A stretch of 64,000 bases of DNA from Variovorax boronicumulans (GTDB lineage Bacteria > Pseudomonadota > Gammaproteobacteria > Burkholderiales > Burkholderiaceae_C): the NCBI RefSeq assembly GCF_030812215.1, contig NZ_JAUSSG010000010.1, positions 248,001 through 312,000 on the forward strand. Reading direction: 5' to 3'. This document shows, one piece after another, positions 8,665-15,561 of the stretch; position 1 is the stretch's first letter, and every line of letters begins with the position of its first letter. A program made the translations under genes and the position numbers. The notes beneath the pieces are model-generated. The model had not been told where the DNA came from, made no database searches, and was given only the letters and a program-made list of their open reading frames with translations.

Positions 8665-9519
8665 ATGACTGAACTCGTTGTTCGCCGCCTGCTGATCGAC
8701 CTGCAATCGCCCTTTGCCCGCAACTGGTGCGGCGGCGATGCATTCTCGACCGCCTTCTTCAATGCCCTGTCGATGAGCTTTCCCTTCGGCGAGCAGTTCT
8801 TCATCGATGCCGTTCGCGACGCCGTGGCCACGCTGCCGCCCGAGGTGCAGGAGAAGTACCGCGCCGACGTGCGCGGCTTCATCGGCCAGGAGGCCACGCA
8901 CCGGCGCATTCACTCGCTCTTCAACAACCACCTGGAGAACCAGGGGCTGGTCGATGGCTGGACGGCACGCGCGAACAAGCGCTTGGCGCTGATGGAAGAA
9001 GCCGATCCGCGCCACGCGCTGGCGGTCACCGCCGCCACCGAACACTTCACCGCGATGTTCGCCGAGTGGCTGCTGGCTCGTCCCGAGATCCTCGACGGCG
9101 CGGAGCCGCGGCTGCGCACCATGTGGCTGTGGCACAGCGCCGAAGAGCTGGAGCACAAGTCCGTCGCCTTCGACATCTACAAGGCCACGGGTGGTTCGGA
9201 CGAATGGCGCAGGCGCTGGTTCCGCCGCGTGACCGTGATGTTCCTCGGCGACCTGATGCACCAGACCATCGACAACCTGCGCCATGAAAAGCAGTTGTGG
9301 AAATGGGCCACCTGGAAGAGCGCGGCGCGCATCCTGCTGAGCAAGAACGGCCTGCTGCGCGGCAACCTGGGCGGCTGGCGCAGTTACCTGCGTGCCGACT
9401 TCCATCCGGCGCAGCAGGACAGCAGCCTGTCGACGCGTTGGCTGGCCGACAACCGGGCGCAGTACACGCCCGTGGGTGCCGCGCCAGAGGCGCCCCCTGC
9501 TGCCGCCGTAGCGGCTTAG
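8665..9519 (+). CDS. Ferritin-like diiron protein, putative metal-dependent hydrolase family (PF10118-like)
   Basis: A 284-residue protein. Its carboxylate/histidine pattern fits a ferritin-like di-iron site: E43, E76xxH79 (in QEATH), E126 (in ATEHF) and E161xxH164 (in EELEH). This is the E, ExxH, E, ExxH order of di-iron carboxylate proteins. The family is annotated as predicted metal-dependent hydrolase without a firmly known reaction. It is transcribed divergently from tetR behind two shared inverted repeats and converges with the hypothetical gene at 9516 (4-nt overlap of stops). It may be the regulated target of the TetR protein. Confidence 0.8.
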   Translation: MTELVVRRLLIDLQSPFARNWCGGDAFSTAFFNALSMSFPFGEQFFIDAVRDAVATLPPEVQEKYRADVRGFIGQEATHRRIHSLFNNHLENQGLVDGWTARANKRLALMEEADPRHALAVTAATEHFTAMFAEWLLARPEILDGAEPRLRTMWLWHSAEELEHKSVAFDIYKATGGSDEWRRRWFRRVTVMFLGDLMHQTIDNLRHEKQLWKWATWKSAARILLSKNGLLRGNLGGWRSYLRADFHPAQQDSSLSTRWLADNRAQYTPVGAAPEAPPAAAVAA

Positions 9520-10103
9520 AACATGCTGGCGCGGTGCGTGCCGCGGCCAATCCCCTGCTGCTGCTCGGCACGCGGCGACAGGTCGTGCAGGGTGTCGAAA
9601 TCCGAGGGCGCATCGGGCACCCGCATCACCACTTCGAGCTCATGCATCGACGCAACCCAGCGGCCGGCCGCCGAGTCGGCCGGCTCGTCGTTGGCGAAGG
9701 TGCCATCGCGGATGTAGAGCGTTTCGCCCTCGGGGCGCTCGGCGTGGAGCTCGACCAGCCGCGCGATCGAGAAGTTGTAGGTCACAAGCTTCTCGCGCGT
9801 CTTGCGATCCTTGCCGCCGCAGTTGAAGGAGCCTTCCGCCGCGATGACGATGCAGGAGCCTTCGACGCCGCCGTCCATGTCGATCTCGTTGCCGGAACGC
9901 CAGATGGCATTGGGCAGGCGCACGCGCACCTTGTCGATCACCAGATCGCGCTGCTTGTTGAGCGTGCCCAGGGGCGGCACCAGCGAACGCAACTGCCGCA
10001 GGCGCTCCGCGAAGTTGTCGTCCATGAGGAATTCGACATGGTGCGTCGCGCTGCCGGACGAGCGCTTGACCACCTGCATGACGACATGGCGGGGTTTGCT
10101 CAC
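9516..10103 (-). CDS. Conserved hypothetical protein
   Basis: An unrecognised 195-residue protein without signal peptide or membrane segments. It is rich in charged strands such as LVIDKVRVRLPNAIWRSGNE and contains EGSFNCGGKDRKTREKL. The GTG start at 10103 is chosen because a run of six G lies 8 nt upstream; an ATG at 10121 lacks a ribosome site. It stands alone behind an AT-rich 230-bp region, downstream of the lipid operon on the same strand. No function can be assigned. Confidence 0.6.
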   Translation of the reverse strand: MSKPRHVVMQVVKRSSGSATHHVEFLMDDNFAERLRQLRSLVPPLGTLNKQRDLVIDKVRVRLPNAIWRSGNEIDMDGGVEGSCIVIAAEGSFNCGGKDRKTREKLVTYNFSIARLVELHAERPEGETLYIRDGTFANDEPADSAAGRWVASMHELEVVMRVPDAPSDFDTLHDLSPRAEQQQGIGRGTHRASMF

Positions 10104-10335
10104 GGCTGCCCCCCTTTGCATGCGTCGACGTCAACGTCCACGCCCGATGCCGGGCAGCCAAGGCCTTGCTGGATTTGTTTTGTCATCGGCTACAGATTAG
10201 AACTTTTGAATGAATGCAATCACATGCATCAATTGTGTCTAACTGTATATCGATTAAGTCCGTTTTGGAAGGATATCTGCGACATGTTCACGCGGGCATG
10301 TCGCCAAAACGTCGCCGCTTCGTGCTAGCTGAAAG
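10104..10335. other. AT-rich intergenic region
   Basis: A 232-bp region. Its centre (about 10190-10290) is markedly AT-rich compared with the rest of the window and contains TATAT and TTGAT-like elements on both strands. It probably holds the promoter of the hypothetical gene at 9516-10103. I could not identify one convincing -35/-10 pair, and I see no open frame or clear terminator. Confidence 0.4.
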
Positions 10336-10587
10336 TTAGCCCGAAGAGGCTTCCGACTGTTCCAGCGCTTCATCGAGCGCCTTGCACGAAGGCGCGCACA
10401 CGGTTTGCGACTTGCCCAGCACCTGGCGTGTGCGCAGTTGCGAGCGCACACGGTGCTTGCCGCACATGAAGCAGGACATGGTCGCCCCGCTGAAAGACGC
10501 CGAAGCGCGGAACGGGGAACCCGGTGTCTTGGTCTTGTAGCGCAGGCCGTCCGCCACCACTGCCGTCTTCACTTCACCCTTCGCCAT
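10336..10587 (-). CDS. Small hypothetical protein with a CxxC motif
   Basis: An 83-residue basic protein, unrecognised. It carries a CFMC motif followed by GKHRVRSQLRTR and two further Cys (in TVCAPSC), giving four Cys that could bind a metal or nucleic acid as a zinc ribbon (inference). Its start overlaps the end of the preceding gene by 14 nt, so it is probably the last gene of the minus-strand operon that begins with the phospholipase D-like gene at 17136. Confidence 0.65.
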   Translation of the reverse strand: MAKGEVKTAVVADGLRYKTKTPGSPFRASASFSGATMSCFMCGKHRVRSQLRTRQVLGKSQTVCAPSCKALDEALEQSEASSG

Positions 10588-10942
10588 GCGTCTTGTCCTT
10601 GTTCGTTTTGGCACCGCCCATGGCGCGTGCAATGGCTTCCCGAGCGCTGACTTCAGCCGCAAGGGAAACATCCAATGCCGAGCGGCAAAGCCCGGCGTGC
10701 TGATAGTTGAGGTTCTCATAAACCTCGGATGCGGCCGGATAGGCATCGAGCAGGCGGCCCAGATCGGCGCCTGGCGCGACATCCTCGAACGCATGCACCA
10801 GGTGCTCGACCACCGAGCGGTACTGCTCGGCGCCAACGGGCACGGCGCTGTGCTCGAGCCGCTCCAGCAGTTGAGCCAGCACATGGGTCACTGCCAGATC
10901 GGTCTTGGGGGACGGATTATGGGTCGTGTTCATGGTTCGCAT
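10574..10942 (-). CDS. Hypothetical protein of the lipid operon
   Basis: An unrecognised 122-residue, mostly helical acidic protein (VLAQLLERLEHS, SVVEHLVHAFEDV). It has no signal peptide or membrane segment. Start codons at 10942 and 10933 are both possible and neither has a clear ribosome site. It begins 17 nt after the stop of the 303-residue gene and overlaps the small CxxC gene, so it is co-transcribed with the ketosynthase-containing operon. The size would suit a carrier or accessory protein, but no phosphopantetheine DSL/DSV attachment motif is visible. Confidence 0.6.
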   Translation of the reverse strand: MRTMNTTHNPSPKTDLAVTHVLAQLLERLEHSAVPVGAEQYRSVVEHLVHAFEDVAPGADLGRLLDAYPAASEVYENLNYQHAGLCRSALDVSLAAEVSAREAIARAMGGAKTNKDKTHGEG

Positions 10943-10959
10943 CTGGGGGCAGCATACGC

Positions 10960-11871
10960 CTATGCAAGTGGCTGGTCGTACAGGGCCGTCTCCGGCTCCC
11001 CTGCTTTCCGGGCTGCCTGCATGCGCTGGAGCAGGCTGTGGAGCATTTCCGTGGACAGCCCGTGGATCACCAGCCGGTGCCCCGCCCGCAGGGTCGACAG
11101 GGGTACCAACGGGTGCTTGTTGTTGACCAGAATCAGATGCTCGGGCGCGTTCAGGATGGTCGCCGTGTAGATGCCGATGGTTTCGTCCAGCTGCAGGGAG
11201 TTGGCCGCGCGCCAGAAATCGTTGTCGGTCAGCATCAGCTGGTAGAGCGGCGTGAAAAGTTCGATGGCGCTTTGCAGGTCGAGGAAATTGAGCCTGCCAT
11301 GGGGCATGTCCTCCAGCCGCAGCCCCGGCTCCTTGATCATCGAGAAATCGACCTCCTCCGCCTTGCACAGCGCAACGCCCTTCTCGCGCAGCGCGGTGTT
11401 CAGGCGGATCACGAAATTGAAGAGGTTCAGGTCGTGCTTGAGGAACATCTCGTCCTTCAGCGCGTCGATGTCCGCCGGCTCCAGCGGGTTTGTTGTGACG
11501 GGTGCCGGCGAGTTGCGCCCGATGAACGCCAGCACCTGCGACCCCAGGTGAAAATGCCGCAGGATCAGCCAGTTCGCCTCCGGCGACACGAAGCGCTTGA
11601 GCCCCCATGCCAGAAAGCGGTGCAGCAGCATCGAGTGCGACCAGTTGCGCGGCACGAACACCTTCACGACCTGGATCAGGATGATCGTCAGCCGCGCGAT
11701 CGGCCTGAGGAACGGCAGCAGGTACTGCCGCGAGCCCGAGCTCGAATCGGCGAGCCACGCCGACTTGACGTTGTCCGGCAGCGGCGTGCTCTGGTCGAGA
11801 TAGAGCGCGAGCCACGGGCTCGGATCGCGCTCGTCGTGCGCTTGCGTCAGGAATTCAGGCGTTCGGCTCAT
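10960..11871 (-). CDS. Conserved protein of unknown function, coupled to the ketosynthase fusion gene
   Basis: A 303-residue protein that I do not recognise as a named enzyme. A hydrophobic stretch (about residues 56-72, IARLTIILIQVVKVFVP) suggests membrane contact. The rest is helical, with many His, Asp and Glu (LRHFHLGSQ, MFLKHDLNLFNFVIRLN, LFTPLYQLMLTDNDFW). Its ATG overlaps the TGA of the ketosynthase-diiron gene (ATGA), so it is made in fixed ratio with it and is probably a partner in the same lipid pathway. The HDxNLFNF and ETIGIYTATI segments would make good family probes. Confidence 0.65.
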   Translation of the reverse strand: MSRTPEFLTQAHDERDPSPWLALYLDQSTPLPDNVKSAWLADSSSGSRQYLLPFLRPIARLTIILIQVVKVFVPRNWSHSMLLHRFLAWGLKRFVSPEANWLILRHFHLGSQVLAFIGRNSPAPVTTNPLEPADIDALKDEMFLKHDLNLFNFVIRLNTALREKGVALCKAEEVDFSMIKEPGLRLEDMPHGRLNFLDLQSAIELFTPLYQLMLTDNDFWRAANSLQLDETIGIYTATILNAPEHLILVNNKHPLVPLSTLRAGHRLVIHGLSTEMLHSLLQRMQAARKAGEPETALYDQPLA

Positions 11872-13829
11872 TGGAAACCTCCGCCTGCGGCTGCGGTATT
11901 CGTCTTGGGGCGGCCCGGCGGCTCATGCGGCATCCGCTCCGTGATGTGCTGGAACTGCATCAGGTACAGCGCGGCCGTATGCCGCGCCGTATCGATGATC
12001 TGGCGGGCCGCGCGGGCCTGTCCTTCGATGGCCATGACCATCTCGACCGCGGCGAGCCAGCGGTTCAGGTGGTTCTCGTCGTTGTGGCCGTGGTACTCCA
12101 GAAAGCGGAAGGCGTCGGGCGGCAGCTTCACGCTCGCCTTGATGAGCGGCAGCAGCGCCGGCACGATGCGCTGGCCCGTGCCTTCGATGATGTAGATCGC
12201 GCCCAAAAGGCCGATCGGGTCGCGTGTGGCGGCCAGGCCGTGCAGGTAGGCGTTGAGCGCCTCGCCGCCGGGGTTGCGGCGCAGGTCGTCGATCTGCGCA
12301 ACCGTGCCGCCGGCTTTCTTGTAGTCGCTGAAGAGGATGTTGAAGTCGTTCTGCTCCTCACCTGCGTGCACATCGATCAGCGAAGCCAGCATCTGGTACG
12401 GCTCGCTCAGCGAGGCGGCGCCTTCGCGCATCCACTTGCTGCCTTCGCGCACCTGCGGCACCCACTGCTCCATCCAGTTCAGGTAGTCGGGCAAGGCCAG
12501 GCGGCGCTCGCGGATCTGCCGGATCAGCGGCGTGCGCCAGACCCGGGAGCGGTAGTCGTGCCAGATGGCGGCCAGTTCGGTGAGCAAGGCGCCCAGGCCT
12601 TCGGGAGCGGCGGCGGGATCGTGCGGGGGCGCGATGACGAGATCGTCGTCCGGTACGGCGGCCGCGTGGGGTGCCGCCATCGTCACGGGCGCTGCATCGG
12701 CCGCTTCGACTTCGAGCAGCATGTACGCCGCCATGAAGCGTCCTGACTCGGGCACGTAGCAGAAGATCTGCTCGCCCGGCTTCAACGTCTTGGTGTGCAG
12801 GAATTCGGCCAGCATGACGAGGATCGACGCCGCGCCCGTGTTGCCGCGCCACGCGAGATTACTCCACCAGCGCTCGCGCGGAATCGACAGGTCGGCCTTG
12901 TTCATCAGGTCTTCGACCACCGGGATGAATTTTTCCGACGAGTAGTGGCACAGGAAGTGATCGACCCGCTTCGGATCGACCCAGCCGTCGCGCACCAGCC
13001 CCGCGTACTCGTGAATGCCGATGTCGAACAGGTGCGGCAGCAGGCGGATGTCCTGCCGCAGCGACAACGCGCCGGCGGCTTCGGCCTCCGCCCAGGAACC
13101 GAAGTCGAGGTGGCCGCGCGCGCGGTCTTCGGTCAGGCCGAGCTGCATGCACACGGGGTAGTCGCCCGAGAAGGCGCGCTGATGTACCCACCTCAACTTC
13201 AGGCGCAACCCGGGCGCGCCGGCCAGCGCAGGCGAACCATCGGACAGCAGCAACGCCCCCGCGCCATCGGACAGCATCCAGCGCAGGAAGTGCGAGTCGA
13301 AGTCGGTTTCATAGCCACGCGCCGCGAAGCGCGAGCGTTTGAAGAGCCGCGACGGCATCTCGCTCGCCACCGCGATCGCGCTGCGATGCGCCCCCAGTTC
13401 GATGCCCTGCGCAGCCGTCTGGATCGCCGAGACGCCGGCCGCGCAGATGCCATGCACCGAATGCGTCTCCATCGGCTGGGCGGCGAGCTCGCCCTGGATC
13501 ATGTTGGCGAAGCCCGGCATCAGCGTGTCGCCGCCCGAGGAGCCGCTGGCCAGCAGCGACACGCGCGACAGCTCCGCGCCGCCGCGCTTGAGGCAATCGC
13601 GGATCGCACCGGCGGCGAGTTGCGCATTGCTGTGCTGCGTCACGCCCTCCGCATCGATGGCGTAGTGCCGCGTGAGGATGCCGTTCTCAGTGAGGATGCG
13701 CCGCTTGATGCGCTCGGACATGCGGTTGAGCGGCGCGATGTACGCGTCCATGCGGTCGTTGGGAATGGGATCGCCCGGCATGAAATAACCGGCGCTCTCG
13801 AGGTACACGCGTTGGAATGAAACAGGCAT
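11868..13829 (-). CDS. KASIII-type beta-ketosynthase (StlD/DarB-like) fused to a heme-oxygenase-like diiron oxidase domain
   Basis: A 653-residue two-domain enzyme. Residues 1-375 are a FabH-fold ketosynthase: catalytic C129 (SVHGICAAG), H295 (FLCHYSSEK) and N330 (WRGNTGAAS) form the Cys-His-Asn triad, similar to the StlD/DarB group. An Ala/Pro linker (375-410) leads to a helical domain (410-635) with E549 and an HxxxDxxH motif (H580, D584, H587). The E-to-HxxxDxxH spacing of 31 matches heme-oxygenase-like diiron oxidases such as CADD. The expected first ligand pair (ExxxxxxH) is not obvious; H488, E491, E492 and D495 lie there instead. The gene sits 3 nt after a desaturase and overlaps the next gene by 4 nt. 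The likely role is chain condensation followed by oxidation or decarboxylation of the acyl product (inference). Confidence 0.82.
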   Translation of the reverse strand: MPVSFQRVYLESAGYFMPGDPIPNDRMDAYIAPLNRMSERIKRRILTENGILTRHYAIDAEGVTQHSNAQLAAGAIRDCLKRGGAELSRVSLLASGSSGGDTLMPGFANMIQGELAAQPMETHSVHGICAAGVSAIQTAAQGIELGAHRSAIAVASEMPSRLFKRSRFAARGYETDFDSHFLRWMLSDGAGALLLSDGSPALAGAPGLRLKLRWVHQRAFSGDYPVCMQLGLTEDRARGHLDFGSWAEAEAAGALSLRQDIRLLPHLFDIGIHEYAGLVRDGWVDPKRVDHFLCHYSSEKFIPVVEDLMNKADLSIPRERWWSNLAWRGNTGAASILVMLAEFLHTKTLKPGEQIFCYVPESGRFMAAYMLLEVEAADAAPVTMAAPHAAAVPDDDLVIAPPHDPAAAPEGLGALLTELAAIWHDYRSRVWRTPLIRQIRERRLALPDYLNWMEQWVPQVREGSKWMREGAASLSEPYQMLASLIDVHAGEEQNDFNILFSDYKKAGGTVAQIDDLRRNPGGEALNAYLHGLAATRDPIGLLGAIYIIEGTGQRIVPALLPLIKASVKLPPDAFRFLEYHGHNDENHLNRWLAAVEMVMAIEGQARAARQIIDTARHTAALYLMQFQHITERMPHEPPGRPKTNTAAAGGGFQ

Positions 13830-13832
13830 GGT

Positions 13833-14786
13833 TCAGTGAGTGGAGGAATCGGGAGGCATCAGCGAGCGGCTGCGAAAACGCGGCCACACGGTCCCCAGCA
13901 CGAAGACCCGCGCCATGTAGGGAACCAGCCCGCCCTCGTTGAGCACGGGATTGACCTGCGCGCGGTAGCGCGTACGGTGCAGGTGCGTGAGCTCGGACCA
14001 ATGGGCATGCGGGTTCTCGTGATGTGCGGTGTGCAGGCCGATGTTGAACAGCAACGGGTTCACCAGCCCTTCGAAATTGCGTGCGTAGTTCAATCGGCCA
14101 CCGGCGGTATCGCCCGGTGCTCCCTGGTCCGCAGCGTTGCGCGGCGCCTTCCGGCCATCGGCGTGCGCATGCTGCAGGTAGTTGGTCGCGAGCAGCCAGT
14201 GCAGGCCATGCAGCTGCGGCACGATCACAAAGAGCAAGGCCTTGCGCCAATCGACCGCCAGCAGCACGGCCCAGCTCGCAAGCCAAACGGCGTACTGCGC
14301 GATGCAGTAGTGCCACGCACCGCGCTTGTGTACCCGCAGCCGCGCCAGCCAGCCGACGAACACCGGCATCAGCACCCAGACCGCCTGGAACGGATGCAGC
14401 AGGTAGCCCCACAGGTGGTTGGTGTCGCCGCCGAATCGGTAGGTTCGTGCCACGTCTTTCGGTCCATGCCGGTGGCGGTGGTGGTTGGCAACGTGCGCGG
14501 GCCAGAACACGAAGGTCGGATGGCCCTGCAGCAGCGTGATCCAGAAATCGGTCAGCCGGTTCATGCGCCGCCCGCGCCACATGCGCAGGTGCACGTGGTT
14601 GTGGTGGATCACGCCGACGCCGAGCGTGAGGAAAAGCATCAGCGCATAGAGCAGCGCGTTGAAGCCGTGCACCCACTGCCACGCGACCAACGCCGGCAGC
14701 GCGACGAGGTACGCGAGGCTTTGCCAGTCGCGCCAATGGCGAAGGCGCGGCAGGCGGCGCAACGGCGTCTCAGGCAGGCGTGCCAT
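13833..14786 (-). CDS. Membrane fatty acid desaturase
   Basis: A 317-residue integral-membrane di-iron desaturase. The three histidine boxes are present: HHNHVH at 61-66, HVANHHRHRH at 98-107 and HTAHH at 252-256, plus an additional QHAH at 205-208 before the third box. Hydrophobic segments lie between them. It would introduce a double bond, or act as a related oxygenase, on an acyl chain. The start overlaps the hydroxylase gene by 17 nt and the stop is 3 nt before the ketosynthase fusion, so all are coupled. The actual acyl substrate is not visible. Confidence 0.9.
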   Translation of the reverse strand: MARLPETPLRRLPRLRHWRDWQSLAYLVALPALVAWQWVHGFNALLYALMLFLTLGVGVIHHNHVHLRMWRGRRMNRLTDFWITLLQGHPTFVFWPAHVANHHRHRHGPKDVARTYRFGGDTNHLWGYLLHPFQAVWVLMPVFVGWLARLRVHKRGAWHYCIAQYAVWLASWAVLLAVDWRKALLFVIVPQLHGLHWLLATNYLQHAHADGRKAPRNAADQGAPGDTAGGRLNYARNFEGLVNPLLFNIGLHTAHHENPHAHWSELTHLHRTRYRAQVNPVLNEGGLVPYMARVFVLGTVWPRFRSRSLMPPDSSTH

Positions 14787-15552
14787 GCCGCCGCGCCTCT
14801 TTGTCCCGGAAGGCCTGGAAGTGCGGCTCGGCCGCGTCCGCCGCGATGCGCGTCCTGAACAGCCGGTCCATGAAGGTGAACTGGAAGCCGTAGTTGCCGT
14901 TGTGGCAGGCGTGGTGCAGATGGTGCCGGCGGCTCGCCGCGAACCAGTGGCTGTACGACACCCCGGTGAAGAAGTCGTAGTTCGAATGCCCGACGCAGTT
15001 AAAGAACAAGCTGAACACCGGCACCGCTGCCAGCGACCAGAAGCTGAAGTCGTGCACCACCATCGGCAACAGGATCACGTTGCCGAGCATCAGCGCCTCG
15101 ATCGGGTGAAAGCTGTAGGTAGCCCATGGCGTGGTGACGAACGAGCGGTGATGCGGCCCGTGAAAGCGGCGCAGCAGCCGCGTGTGCAGCAGGCGGTGGT
15201 TGATCCAGAAATGCACGTCGTTCCAAACCGCGAGCACGAGGATCTCGACAGTGATCTGCCGCCATCCTGCATCCGGGTCGAGCCGCGCCCATCCCAGCTG
15301 CAGCAAGCCCCACGGAAACACCATGCCCAGCCCGAAGATCAGCACCGAGATGCCCGACTGCCCGAGCTCCCGCCGCAACTGCCCCGGCTGCAATGGCCGC
15401 GGATCGAGCACCCGCCCGATGCCCAGCGCCGGCAGCACCCGCTTCGTCAGCAGCCAGGTGATGGCGCCGAAGCCCAGGTAGATGCCGCCGAAGAAAAGCA
15501 AGCCCCACAGCATGACCTGCAGGGCGGGCAGTGAAGTGAAGGTCTGCGCCAT
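14770..15552 (-). CDS. Sterol desaturase / fatty acid hydroxylase superfamily protein
   Basis: A 260-residue membrane oxygenase with the superfamily His pattern: H114 and H119 (HFWINH), H123, HGPHH at 131-135, H149 (YSFHP), and HHLHHACH around 210-217. At least four hydrophobic segments flank these boxes. Family members hydroxylate or desaturate lipid tails using a non-heme di-iron centre. It starts 9 nt after the phospholipase D-like gene and overlaps the desaturase gene, placing two membrane oxygenases and a ketosynthase in one operon. Confidence 0.9.
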   Translation of the reverse strand: MAQTFTSLPALQVMLWGLLFFGGIYLGFGAITWLLTKRVLPALGIGRVLDPRPLQPGQLRRELGQSGISVLIFGLGMVFPWGLLQLGWARLDPDAGWRQITVEILVLAVWNDVHFWINHRLLHTRLLRRFHGPHHRSFVTTPWATYSFHPIEALMLGNVILLPMVVHDFSFWSLAAVPVFSLFFNCVGHSNYDFFTGVSYSHWFAASRRHHLHHACHNGNYGFQFTFMDRLFRTRIAADAAEPHFQAFRDKEARRHGTPA

Positions 15553-15561
15553 CCCCCGAGG

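Noticed and set aside
11868-13829. Reading the C-terminal domain as TenA or PqqC
   Set aside because: The fold would be related, but TenA/PqqC lack the HxxxDxxH metal signature seen here; a diiron-oxidase reading fits better.
11868-15552. Dialkylresorcinol/aryl-polyene cluster
   Set aside because: The ketosynthase resembles StlD/DarB, but no DarA-type aromatase, acyl carrier protein or dehydratase is present.
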